Positions 24,020 through 32,372 of a DNA stretch of 64,000 bases are shown in pieces. The notes beneath the pieces are model-generated. The model was not told the DNA's origin. It made no database searches and saw only the letters and a list, made by a program, of their open reading frames with translations. Numbering within the stretch: position 1 is the stretch's first letter; every line of letters begins with the position of its first letter. Origin of the DNA: Acidobacteriota bacterium (GTDB lineage: Bacteria > Acidobacteriota > Blastocatellia > Pyrinomonadales > Pyrinomonadaceae); NCBI GenBank assembly GCA_003223025.1, contig QHXR01000001.1, positions 246,428-310,427 on the forward strand, given 5' to 3'. The position numbers and the translations under genes are program-made.

Positions 24020-25669
24020 ATGATGTTAATGTGTCCCCAAAAGCGTTTTGTCTCGCTTTTGTTCCCCATCACCCTTATCGCTCTCCTTTTCTCAGCCAAC
24101 CTCCAAGCTCAATCAAAAAAGTCTACCTCATCGAAGAAAGCCGTCTCTAAGAAGTCGGCCACGCAGGCGAAAGATGCCCGCAAAGGCAAATCGGCGAAGG
24201 ACACAAAGAAAGAACAGTTAGCTAAAAAGAAAGGTAAGGCCGACAAGTCTACGGCAAAGAAGCTTACCCCGAAAGAGCTCCGCCGCCAGAAAGAGTTGGA
24301 CGCGCGTGAAGCTCGGAATAACAAAAAGAGCTCCAAGAAGACCGCCGAGGCTCGGCGGATCGAAGCAGAACGTCGGCGCGAAGCCGAAGCTCGTCGTCAG
24401 GCCGCACTTGCCGAGCAGCGACGTCGTGAACAGGCGGCCCGCGAAGCTCGTGAGCGACGCCTCGCATTCGAACGCGGACTCAGGACTACGACAGTAGATA
24501 ACATTGCGAAGGATGATCAATCGGGCGAAGACCTGAATGTTCGTCACGCGGCGGTCAACGCCCTCGGCGGCCACGCCGGAACTGTCGTCGTCATGGAAGC
24601 GAAGACCGGAAAGATCCTGACGATCGTAAATCAGGACTGGGCGATCCGTGACAGTTTCAAGCCGTGCTCGACTATCAAACTCGTAACTGGTGTCGGTGGC
24701 TTGAACGAGAACATCATCGATACCGAAGGGCATATTACGAACAGCTCGACCCGGATGCCGCTCGACTACGCTCTCGCAAAATCCAACAACGGATACTTCC
24801 AGCGTGTCGGCATAAACATGGGCTCGGCGAAAATGGTCCAGTACGCTAGGATGCTCGGGCTTGGCGAAAGGACCGGTATCAACGCCGACGGCGAAACTCC
24901 GGGCAAGGTTCCTTTCAACAACAACAACGCACGAATCTATTCGCACGGCGATGACTTTGCGGTGACTCCTCTTCAACTCGCGGTTCTTGTTTCCTCTTTG
25001 TCGAACGGCGGCAAGAAGGTCGTTCCTCAGATAAATCGCCAACGTGTCGAACGTACGGCGATGACGCCGCAGATCCAGCGTCAGGTAAGTCTTCCCCAGC
25101 GAAGTATCGAAGGCGTCCTTCCGGGGATGATCGGTGCCGCTGAATTCGGCACCGCTCATCGCGGAGTCGATGCGTCGATGGGCGTTGCCGGTAAGACGGG
25201 CTCCTGTATCGAAAGAGGATCATGGGTCGGACTGTTCGCATCCGTCGCTCCGGTCGAAGATCCGAAGTACTCGGTCGTCGTCATCACCCGCGGTCAGAGC
25301 GAGCGCGGAAAGTATGCAGCGGCGATTGCCGGAAAGGTCTATCAGGCGCTCAGCCCGCAGATCCATCGAAATCGCGATCTCCTTTATGCTCGTCAACTGA
25401 AGATCAAGCCGGTATTCGAGACGGCAGCCGCCGGTGAAGCTGATGAAGGTGAAGATGCTGACACGGCCGACAATGGCGATCAGCCCGCACCGATCATTGT
25501 CGGCTCGCAACCACGAACAACCGTCGCGGCGGTTCCGCAGCAGGCTGAACCGAAGAAGATGGTCCAGAAGACGGTTCAAAGCCAACCCGTTCTCGGTCCG
25601 GTCATCATCCAGTACGACCGCAGCGGCGCCGAGAAAAAGACCCGGCCACGCATCGTTACGAACGAGTAA
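24020..25669 (+). CDS. Penicillin-binding protein transpeptidase with basic linker
   Basis: 549 residues. An N-terminal signal/anchor (FPITLIALLFSANLQA) is followed by about 125 residues dominated by Lys, Arg, Ala and Ser, then a transpeptidase domain. The catalytic triplets are all present: SxxK as CSTIKL, SxN as KSNNGYF and KTG as GKTGSC, so it should be active in peptidoglycan cross-linking or cleavage in the periplasm. There is no PBP dimerisation or glycosyltransferase domain. A Pro/Gln tail of about 100 residues follows. The linker could bind anionic wall polymers or form a flexible spacer; this is inference. Single gene with its own promoter and terminator. Confidence 0.88.
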   Translation: MMLMCPQKRFVSLLFPITLIALLFSANLQAQSKKSTSSKKAVSKKSATQAKDARKGKSAKDTKKEQLAKKKGKADKSTAKKLTPKELRRQKELDAREARNNKKSSKKTAEARRIEAERRREAEARRQAALAEQRRREQAAREARERRLAFERGLRTTTVDNIAKDDQSGEDLNVRHAAVNALGGHAGTVVVMEAKTGKILTIVNQDWAIRDSFKPCSTIKLVTGVGGLNENIIDTEGHITNSSTRMPLDYALAKSNNGYFQRVGINMGSAKMVQYARMLGLGERTGINADGETPGKVPFNNNNARIYSHGDDFAVTPLQLAVLVSSLSNGGKKVVPQINRQRVERTAMTPQIQRQVSLPQRSIEGVLPGMIGAAEFGTAHRGVDASMGVAGKTGSCIERGSWVGLFASVAPVEDPKYSVVVITRGQSERGKYAAAIAGKVYQALSPQIHRNRDLLYARQLKIKPVFETAAAGEADEGEDADTADNGDQPAPIIVGSQPRTTVAAVPQQAEPKKMVQKTVQSQPVLGPVIIQYDRSGAEKKTRPRIVTNE

Positions 25670-25700
25670 TCGGCTCTTCGATTTACAAACTTTGGTAGCA

Positions 25701-25742
25701 AAAAGCCGAAGCATTTTTCATATGGAAAATGTTTCGGCTTTT
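25701..25742. terminator. Rho-independent terminator
   Basis: A perfect outer stem AAAAGCCGAA/TTCGGCTTTT plus an inner ATTTT/AAAAT pairing around CATATG. The flanking A- and T-runs make it usable in both directions. It ends the transpeptidase gene. The rest of the 25670-25982 gap (about 313 bp) shows no gene I can support. Confidence 0.88.
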
Positions 25743-25982
25743 CTGCGTCCCGCGAACGGGTGTTTCGCTTGACACAAAAGCGCTCTCTGCGTGATTATTT
25801 AGACTTCCCAACGTTCCGGTTCTCCGTGGTTTTCGCGAGGGATCTCCGCACAGATTCCACCTGAAATATTTGCAACTATTTTTTAAGGCGTTACATCTGA
25901 TTTCACGCGAAACCCTCATGGATAACGGGTGTCGGCGAAGAGAACGAATTTTACGATCGCGGTAGCTGGAGGAAGCACAGTA

Positions 25983-27329
25983 ATGAAAACGATTTTTAGA
26001 TTTTTGAATACCGGGGTACTGACGGCGGCATTTGTCGCCGTTGCTGCAACGGCAGGTTTTGGACAGGACGCGGCAGCGACCCCAAAACCGATTTGCGCTG
26101 AAAACGATGCCTTCAATGAAGTTTATACCCGGTTCCTGGTTGATTACGACCAGGGTAAGGGTGCCGACGGCAAGGTGAAGGGATGGTCTGAGAAAACCGT
26201 TGCGCAGAAACAGGCGGCACTTGCTGCTGGAAACGAAATATTAGAAAAGTACGGAGACTGCGAGGTCTTCAAGGCTAACGTCGACTATGTAAAGCCGATC
26301 GTTGAGAGTTTTAGAAAGTCGATCCCGGAACAGATCGAGCGAGAACAGCTTGCCCCATCCTTCAAACGTTTTGACGCAGGAATCGGTCCGGGCGAACTCG
26401 CCAAATCTCTACCCCCTGCTAACATCGACCAACTTTTTGTTGCAGCGAAGGAGATACTTGCGAAGAAGCCGGGTGACCTGAATTTCATGGTTCCTCTCGC
26501 GGTCTCCGGATTTTATGAACTCTATTACAAGGACGACAAGCAGACTAAGAACACAAAGTACACCGACGAATCGCTGAGTTACGCCCAGACCGTGCTGGCG
26601 GCGCTCAAGGGTGGAAAGGAAGCGACGAAGAAAAATGCCGCCGGTGTTCCTGTTTACGGTTTTCTGAAGTACACGTATACCAAAGAAGATTTGATAAGCG
26701 AGCTCAATTTTGCGATCGGATACTTGAACTTCTTTCCGAAGAACAATCGATTGGCCGCCCTGCCGTACTACTACGAGCTTACGCAGTCGGCAAGGTACAA
26801 GGACGATCCGCGGATCTACGAGACGATTGGTAGTTACTATGGCCCCGAAGTCATCCGTTTGAACGCAGAGATCGCTAAACTGCTTGCAGAGCAGAAGGCG
26901 AAGGCGACTCCAGAGGAGCAACTTGCGTTAGAGCCGAAGATCAAAGAAACGATCGGCATTCTTAACGGCACTGCCGAGCGAGCGATGGATTTCTATGGCC
27001 GGGCCTGGAAGCTTGCCAAAGCCGAGACGCCTGTTGGCAAAGCGTACAAAGATCTTCTCTTCAAGAATCTGACCGCCCTTTATGAAGGACGCTTCAATAA
27101 AAAGGACGGCCTGGACTCTTACATCTCAAAAGTAACGGCGAACCCTGTGCCGAATCCGACGGCTCCGATAACACCGGTCAACGATCCTGAGCCGGCGACC
27201 ACGACCGGAACTTCGGCCCCGGCTGCGGCGGCTCCGGCTTCGACAACTGCGACGAAACCGGCTGGTAAGCCGATGTCGACAACGGTGACCGCGAAACCGG
27301 CGTCGGTAGCGAAGAAGGGAACTCGGTAA
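25983..27329 (+). CDS. Secreted protein of unknown function, helical repeats
   Basis: 448 residues from ATG 25983, chosen because of the GGAGGA ribosome site just upstream and because it gives a clear signal peptide (TGVLTAAFVAVAATAGFGQ). The mature protein is mostly helical with TPR-like spacing: ALAAGNEILEKYGDCEVFKANV, LPPANIDQLFVAAKEILAKKPGDLNFM, SELNFAIGYLNFFPKNNR. It ends in a low-complexity Pro/Ala/Thr/Lys tail of about 75 residues. Probably periplasmic or outer-membrane associated. No known domain can be named. Confidence 0.78.
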   Translation: MKTIFRFLNTGVLTAAFVAVAATAGFGQDAAATPKPICAENDAFNEVYTRFLVDYDQGKGADGKVKGWSEKTVAQKQAALAAGNEILEKYGDCEVFKANVDYVKPIVESFRKSIPEQIEREQLAPSFKRFDAGIGPGELAKSLPPANIDQLFVAAKEILAKKPGDLNFMVPLAVSGFYELYYKDDKQTKNTKYTDESLSYAQTVLAALKGGKEATKKNAAGVPVYGFLKYTYTKEDLISELNFAIGYLNFFPKNNRLAALPYYYELTQSARYKDDPRIYETIGSYYGPEVIRLNAEIAKLLAEQKAKATPEEQLALEPKIKETIGILNGTAERAMDFYGRAWKLAKAETPVGKAYKDLLFKNLTALYEGRFNKKDGLDSYISKVTANPVPNPTAPITPVNDPEPATTTGTSAPAAAAPASTTATKPAGKPMSTTVTAKPASVAKKGTR

Positions 27330-27356
27330 TAGCTACTTCAAAAAATCTAAAAATCG

Positions 27357-27396
27357 GCCGGATGCTGGAAAACCCGCATCCGGCTTTCTTTTTTCA
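27357..27396 (+). terminator. Rho-independent terminator
   Basis: Stem GCCGGATGC/GCATCCGGC with a loop of about 10 nt, followed by TTTCTTTTTTC. It separates the secreted helical protein from rnc. Confidence 0.88.
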
Positions 27397-27425
27397 TTCG
27401 TTCTTCTTAAACTGAATTTTCGGTG

Positions 27426-28154
27426 ATGAAGCTCTCAAAATTCGAGAACGTAATCGGTTACAAGTTCGAGGACCCGAAACTTCTCGAGCGCGCGCTGACG
27501 CATCGCTCGTGGGCTCATGAGAATCTTGGCGGCAAGAGCGATGACGAGATCCGAGCAGCTGAGAACGAATCTTTCGAATTTCTCGGCGATTCCGTTTTGG
27601 GACTCGCTGTCGCGGAACAGTTGTTTCGAAAGTATCCCGATGCGTCCGAGGGCGAGCTGACATTGATGAAGCACCGGTTGGTGAGTACCGCCACTCTCGC
27701 GAGCGTTGCCGACTCTCTGAATATCGGCGAGTTCATCCGCATCGGACGCGGCGAAGAAAAGACCGGTGGCCGTAACAAGAAGGCAATCCTCGCCGACACG
27801 CTCGAAGCCGTTATCGCCGCCGTATTTTTTGACAGCGGTTACATCGCTACCCGATCGTTCGTCGCCCGGATCCTCGCAAATGAGTTTCGCAAGGCGACAC
27901 CCGAAGACTCGGCGGATTACAAGACTCTGCTTCAGGAGAAGCTTCAGGCCGACCAGCTCGCTGGGCCGGTCTATTCGCTTTTAAAAACCGAAGGCCAGCC
28001 GCATGAGCGAACCTTCTATGTCGAAGCGTCCTGGAAGACGGGACGTGCCGAAGGGCAGGGACGATCGATAAAGTCGGCTGAGATGATGGCGGCGAGCGAG
28101 GCTCTCAGATCGTTGCAGACACAAAAATCCGAATCATCGAAACGTAAAGACTAG
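27426..28154 (+). CDS. rnc: Ribonuclease III
   Basis: Double-strand-specific RNase that processes rRNA and structured mRNAs. 242 residues: the catalytic domain with YKFEDPKLLERALTHRSW, the signature NESFEFLGDSVLGLAV (family consensus NERLEFLGDAVL), DTLEAVIAAVFFD, and a C-terminal dsRNA-binding domain (DYKTLLQEKLQAD ... AEMMAASEALRSL). The ATG at 27426 follows a GTG, and both are possible. It forms an apparent operon with lepB and psuG. Long hairpins in this genome's transcripts are plausible substrates. Confidence 0.95.
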   Translation: MKLSKFENVIGYKFEDPKLLERALTHRSWAHENLGGKSDDEIRAAENESFEFLGDSVLGLAVAEQLFRKYPDASEGELTLMKHRLVSTATLASVADSLNIGEFIRIGRGEEKTGGRNKKAILADTLEAVIAAVFFDSGYIATRSFVARILANEFRKATPEDSADYKTLLQEKLQADQLAGPVYSLLKTEGQPHERTFYVEASWKTGRAEGQGRSIKSAEMMAASEALRSLQTQKSESSKRKD

Positions 28155-28180
28155 ACGCTGCGTATTCCATCTCGCGAATT

Positions 28181-29020
28181 ATGAGTGAAGAGAAAACAGA
28201 AGAAGTAAAAGCCGCAACTGAACCGAAACCGAAAGGACCGCCGAAGACAATGTTCCGCGAGTACTTCGAGTCTTTCGCCGTGACACTGATCCTGGCGATC
28301 TTCGGCATGACGTTCATTCTCCAGGCGGTGACGGTTCCGACCGGCTCGATGCAGAATACGATCCTCGTCGGCGACTATCTTCTCGTCAATAAATTTATCT
28401 TCTCGCCCGGCGGCGGCTCACTGCCGTTCTTGCCGCAGCGCGAGATCCAGCGCGGCGACATCATCGTTTTCAAATATCCGGGGAATAAAGTTCGACCCGA
28501 GCTCGACGCGTCGCGTCGTCCGCCGATCAAGCCGTACCAGATCAATTACGTCAAACGTGTGATCGGACTGCCGGGCGAAACCGTCGAGTTCAAGAACGAC
28601 CAGGTCTTCATCAACGGCCAACTGCTTCCGGAGCATCGGGTGATCGGTGATTCGGATGACGATCAATCAGCTCTCGACATCCGGGAATTCGAGGATCGCA
28701 AACCCGAGGACAAGTGGGACGTTTACTATTCCGAAGACCGGATGGAGTGGGTTCGCCAAGGCAAGAATCTGCCGCGGACTAATTATGAGTTCGCCGTACC
28801 GGGTAAACCGCAGGTTGTTCCTGAGAACAGCTTTTTCGTGATGGGCGACAGCCGCGACAATAGCGAAGACAGCCGGTACTGGGGATTTGTTCCGCGCGAG
28901 CTCGTCATCGGCCGCGCTATGTTCGTCTATTGGTCGTGCGACCGGGGTGCGTCGAACGGCGACTTCTTCGGCTGCATTACTCATCCGCGTCTGAACCGTA
29001 TCCTGAAATTCGTTGAATGA
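28181..29020 (+). CDS. lepB: Signal peptidase I
   Basis: Membrane-bound protease that removes signal peptides from exported proteins. 279 residues with a single N-terminal membrane segment (FAVTLILAIFGMTFILQAVTV), the catalytic Ser in VPTGSMQNTILVGDYL, the general-base Lys in YVKRVIGLPGE, and the box D/E GDSRDNSEDSRYWGFVP. An insertion of about 50 residues lies between boxes C and E. Its stop overlaps the psuG start by four bases (ATGA). The gene order rnc-lepB is common. Confidence 0.96.
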   Translation: MSEEKTEEVKAATEPKPKGPPKTMFREYFESFAVTLILAIFGMTFILQAVTVPTGSMQNTILVGDYLLVNKFIFSPGGGSLPFLPQREIQRGDIIVFKYPGNKVRPELDASRRPPIKPYQINYVKRVIGLPGETVEFKNDQVFINGQLLPEHRVIGDSDDDQSALDIREFEDRKPEDKWDVYYSEDRMEWVRQGKNLPRTNYEFAVPGKPQVVPENSFFVMGDSRDNSEDSRYWGFVPRELVIGRAMFVYWSCDRGASNGDFFGCITHPRLNRILKFVE

Positions 29021-29913
29021 AGATCAACTTTAACGAAGAGATCGCCGGGGCGCTTCACTTCGAACGGCCGATCGTCGCGCTTGAGTCGACGGTTATCTCT
29101 CACGGTCTTCCGCATCCGAGAAACTTAGACACGGCGGTTCGTCTCGAGAAGGTCGTCCGCGAAGGCGGTGCGATTCCGGCGACGATCGCGATGTTCGATG
29201 GCGAGATCTACGCCGGACTAAGTTTTGAGCAGATCAAATTCCTCGCAACCGACAAAGACATCCGCAAACTTTCACGACGTGATATGGCGATCGCGGTCGC
29301 GCGAAAATTGAACGGTGCGACGACCGTCTCGACCACGACGCTTATCGCTCACGAAGCGGGGTTCAACGTCTTCGCGACCGGCGGTATTGGCGGAGTCCAT
29401 CGCGGTTATTCAGCCGACGTGTCGGCCGATCTTCCGGAGCTCGCACGGACGCCGATCATCGTCGTCTGCTCGGGTGCGAAGGCCATCCTCGATCTGCCCG
29501 CGACACGAGAGTGGCTCGAAACAAACGGCGTCGCTGTTCTCGGATGGAAATGCGATCGAATGCCGGCGTTCTATTCGGCGACGAGCGAGCTCGATGTCGA
29601 CGAGCGCGTAGATTCAGCCGAAGAAGTTTCACGGATCGCAGATGCGCGACGCGAGCTCGGTTTGAACTCCGCACTCCTCGTGACGGTTCCGGTGCCGACC
29701 GAATTCGATATGGATACTGCCGAAGTCGAATCGCTTATCGACGCGGCGCTTTCCGCGGCGGACACCCAGGGCATCACGGGAAAGAAGCTCACGCCGTTCC
29801 TGCTCAACGAGCTTTCGCAAAAGAGCGGCGGTAAGACGCTTGCCGCAAATGTCGCGCTACTTGAGAACAACGCCCGTGTCGGAGCCGAGATCGCTGCTGC
29901 ACTAAATTTCTAG
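29017..29913 (+). CDS. psuG: Pseudouridine-5'-phosphate glycosidase
   Basis: Splits pseudouridine 5'-phosphate to uracil and ribose 5-phosphate in pseudouridine recycling. 298 residues with the conserved IVALESTVISHGLPHPRN, VSTTTLIAHEAGFNVFATGGIGGVHRG and KLTPFLLNELSQKSGGKTLAANVALLENNA segments. The usual kinase partner psuK is not next to it. Translationally coupled to lepB by a four-base overlap, and it overlaps the convergent gene at its 3' end by four bases. Confidence 0.95.
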   Translation: MKINFNEEIAGALHFERPIVALESTVISHGLPHPRNLDTAVRLEKVVREGGAIPATIAMFDGEIYAGLSFEQIKFLATDKDIRKLSRRDMAIAVARKLNGATTVSTTTLIAHEAGFNVFATGGIGGVHRGYSADVSADLPELARTPIIVVCSGAKAILDLPATREWLETNGVAVLGWKCDRMPAFYSATSELDVDERVDSAEEVSRIADARRELGLNSALLVTVPVPTEFDMDTAEVESLIDAALSAADTQGITGKKLTPFLLNELSQKSGGKTLAANVALLENNARVGAEIAAALNF

Positions 29914-30611
29914 CCCGCCATTTTTATCTTTAACGACTCAATGCGTTTTTTCGCTTCGACTGCTTCGGCTGAGCCCGGATGCTTCCGTACGATCTCGCCC
30001 CAACTCCATCCGTTGTAATGAAACGTTCGCGTCGATCCGTTGAATAGAAATGTCACGCCAAGCTTTCGATACCGGTCGAGCATCGCGAAGTTCAAATAGT
30101 AACTGTGGACCGGTGCGCCGGACGCCGCGATCTTGCGGCGGCTCAGCCGCGAGGTCGCATCGCGAGAGAGTTTTGCCGCCGCGTCTTCGATCAGATCGCC
30201 AAACAGCAAGAGCATCGGAGCACGAAAGCGCGACGCGGGATAGATCTGGAGAAAATCAGATGCGAGCTGGATCCGATCGAAACCGTCGGCCGCCTGAACA
30301 AACCGGACGAATCGTACCTCGTCGAATTTTCCGACGATCGCATCCGATTGCACCCAGCCAAGCTTGGGAGCCGCGACTTTATAGAACTTCACTCCGTCGG
30401 CCTCGGCGGCGTCGAGGATCTGAACACGTCGTCCGTGTCGCATCCGCTGGATCGGAAGCGCGTACAAGCTCGGCTGCATTCGAAGAACCGAAAGCGATTC
30501 ATCGATCACGACGCCGGTCTGGGCGACACGAGATTTCCTCTTCTGCGCAGAGGCTGAAAAAAGACACACGAATACTAAAAGGAGAGAGAGTGGAAGAGTT
30601 GGGAGTTTCAT
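29910..30611 (-). CDS. Secreted SH3-like domain protein
   Basis: 233 residues with a signal peptide (LPLSLLLVFVCLFSASAQ). Residues of about 28-95 have the pattern of a bacterial SH3 domain: LSVLRMQPSLYALPIQRMRHGRRVQIL, FYKVAAPKLGWVQSDAIV. A helical region follows, with a C-terminal TPR-like end (WGEIVRKHPGSAEAVEAKKRIESL). Probably a periplasmic protein that binds cell wall or partners. The function is unknown. It is followed 15 bp upstream by ruvC on the same strand, so ruvC may be the first gene of the pair. Confidence 0.72.
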   Translation of the reverse strand: MKLPTLPLSLLLVFVCLFSASAQKRKSRVAQTGVVIDESLSVLRMQPSLYALPIQRMRHGRRVQILDAAEADGVKFYKVAAPKLGWVQSDAIVGKFDEVRFVRFVQAADGFDRIQLASDFLQIYPASRFRAPMLLLFGDLIEDAAAKLSRDATSRLSRRKIAASGAPVHSYYLNFAMLDRYRKLGVTFLFNGSTRTFHYNGWSWGEIVRKHPGSAEAVEAKKRIESLKIKMAG

Positions 30612-30626
30612 AGTTTTAGTTTTTTG

Positions 30627-31136
30627 TTACGGAATTTTCCTGAGTGACTTTTCGATCCTGCTTTTCATCCCGGCGTGATGGAAATGGCAGATAGCGATCG
30701 CAAGGGCGTCGGCCGCGTCATGGGGTTTCGGGATATCTTTTAATCGCAAAAGCATCTTCACCATTTCCTGCACCTGGCGCTTTTCGGCGGCTCCGTAGCC
30801 GACGACCGTCTGCTTGATCAAACGCGGTGCGTACTCCGCGATCTCAAGCCCGCGTTGCTCGGCGAGCAAAAGCATCACGCCTCGCACTTGACCGAGCTTG
30901 ATCGCGACTCCGGCGTTGACGGCGTAAAAAGCCTCTTCGATCGACACAACATCCGGCTGAAAACTATCGATGACCGCGGAGACGCCTTCGTAGATATTTG
31001 CGAGCCGTTTCGCGAACGCATCGCGCGGATTCGACTTCACGACACCAAACTCGACGACCGCGTATTTTAGTCCGCTGCCGTCGACGATTCCCCAACCGAG
31101 TGTTTCGCTCCCCGGGTCGATTCCTAAAACGCGCAT
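30627..31136 (-). CDS. ruvC: Crossover junction endodeoxyribonuclease RuvC
   Basis: Holliday-junction resolvase working with RuvAB in recombination. 169 residues with all four acidic active-site positions visible: Asp in VLGIDPGSETLGWG, Glu in VSIEEAFYAVNAG, and the pair in KPHDAADALAIAICH. KQTVVGYGAAEKRQVQEMV is also typical. The length is normal. RuvAB genes are not in the window. Confidence 0.96.
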   Translation of the reverse strand: MRVLGIDPGSETLGWGIVDGSGLKYAVVEFGVVKSNPRDAFAKRLANIYEGVSAVIDSFQPDVVSIEEAFYAVNAGVAIKLGQVRGVMLLLAEQRGLEIAEYAPRLIKQTVVGYGAAEKRQVQEMVKMLLRLKDIPKPHDAADALAIAICHFHHAGMKSRIEKSLRKIP

Positions 31137-31214
31137 GTAAAGTTAAGCCGGAACATCATCAATGATAACCGAAGTTTTTCGGTAGGCAAGCCGTTTCCGC
31201 ACCGCAAATAGTAT

Positions 31215-31242
31215 TTGTAAAACATTCTGGGGATGCTATGAT
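31215..31242 (+). promoter_or_regulatory. Predicted sigma-70 type promoter
   Basis: TTGTAA at 31215-31220, 16-bp spacer, TATGAT at 31237-31242, about 33 bp before the ATG of the next gene. Consensus fit only. Confidence 0.5.
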
Positions 31243-31275
31243 TTTCTCGTCGATCGTAGTGAGTTACATCAAATA

Positions 31276-32196
31276 ATGAACGTCCGCGTAGTCGAAAGCC
31301 CACCAAAAGAATCCGTACGAATTCTGCTAAACGAAATTATAGATTACGCAGGACTATTTCCGCCTTCGCAGGTGTCGATGTCCGAGGCGGTGCTGAATTA
31401 CGCGACCTATCGGAATTCGAACTACGGCTGGATGCTCGGGAGGTTTATTCTCCCGGCTTCGCGTCTCGACGAATTTTACGAAAGTGCCAAAGAGTTTCTG
31501 CCTAAGGGCCGTCAGTCCGCCTGGCGTCTGAGCGTGCTTGCCGGTGAGGATGTGTCGGCGACGATCCGGACGATAAACGAATTCAATAGGAAAAATTCGG
31601 AGCGTGCGGTCTGCGATGTTCTGGAAGTAAAAGCCGCGTCTGTTTCGAAGATCGAGAACACGATGGCGTCTCTGCCAAAGGCGATCACGCCGTATTTTGA
31701 GATCGCTCCGGTCGGGCGCACATTCGTCGATCTCATCGCGACTCTCGGTATCAAAGGACTGCGCGCAAAGCTTCGAACCGGCGGCGTGACCCGCGACGAT
31801 TTTCCGACGACACGCGACATCATTCGCTTTGTGCGATCTTGTATGGCGGCGAATGTGCCGTTCAAAGCGACAGCCGGACTTCATCATCCGATCCGATGCT
31901 TCAAACCGCTGACATATGCGCCGGACGCTCCGCAGGGAACGATGCACGGATTCCTGAATGTTCTTCTGATGACCGGATTCGCACGCGCAAGTTTTCGCGT
32001 CAGCCTGCTTGAAGAGATCATGGAGGAGGAGTTCGAGGAAGTATTCGAATTCACCGAAGCTGGAGTCAACTGGCGCGGCTCGCATCTTCTGACGCTGAGT
32101 CACATCGCACATCTCCGGACGAAGGGCATGCACTCATTCGGATCGTGCTCGTTCGATGAACCGGTGGCGGATCTGCAGGAGCTCGGAATTTTGTAA
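31276..32196 (+). CDS. Conserved protein of unknown function upstream of fahA
   Basis: 306 residues, soluble, no signal peptide. The second half shows alternating strands and helices suggestive of a TIM barrel: IKGLRAKLRTGGVTRDDFP, VPFKATAGLHHPIR, GTMHGFLNVLLMTGFAR, and a closing FGSCSFDEPVADLQELGIL. The well-conserved-looking KxxTAGLHHP and RTGG patches could be a ligand or metal site. It has its own promoter and precedes fumarylacetoacetase, so a role in aromatic amino acid breakdown is possible, but this is inference from position only. Confidence 0.72.
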   Translation: MNVRVVESPPKESVRILLNEIIDYAGLFPPSQVSMSEAVLNYATYRNSNYGWMLGRFILPASRLDEFYESAKEFLPKGRQSAWRLSVLAGEDVSATIRTINEFNRKNSERAVCDVLEVKAASVSKIENTMASLPKAITPYFEIAPVGRTFVDLIATLGIKGLRAKLRTGGVTRDDFPTTRDIIRFVRSCMAANVPFKATAGLHHPIRCFKPLTYAPDAPQGTMHGFLNVLLMTGFARASFRVSLLEEIMEEEFEEVFEFTEAGVNWRGSHLLTLSHIAHLRTKGMHSFGSCSFDEPVADLQELGIL

Positions 32197-32287
32197 TAAC
32201 GAAAGGCAGAAACCCGACCGGTAGGGAGGGTGTTGACCGCGATTAAGAAACTGCCCGCGAAACACGCGAAAAGGACGAAAAAGAATT

Positions 32288-32360
32288 AGCCCGCGAATAA
32301 CGCGGATCTGCGCGAATATTTCTTGATCCTATTCGCGTCGATTAGCGTTATTCGCGGGCA
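32288..32360. repeat. Inverted repeat upstream of fahA (GCCCGCGAA family)
   Basis: The left arm starting 32288 (TAGCCCGCGAATAACGCGGA) pairs with the right arm ending 32360 (GCGTTATTCGCGGGCA), interrupted by an inner AATATT...AATATT-like stem. An extra single arm (CTGCCCGCGAAACACGCGAA) lies at 32251-32270. It ends 12 bp before the fahA ATG. Confidence 0.85.
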
Positions 32361-32372
32361 AAAAGATTTTAT

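Noticed and set aside
24218..25159. 313-codon minus-strand frame over the transpeptidase gene
   Set aside because: Antisense shadow caused by base composition; no domain, and the plus-strand gene has full catalytic motifs.
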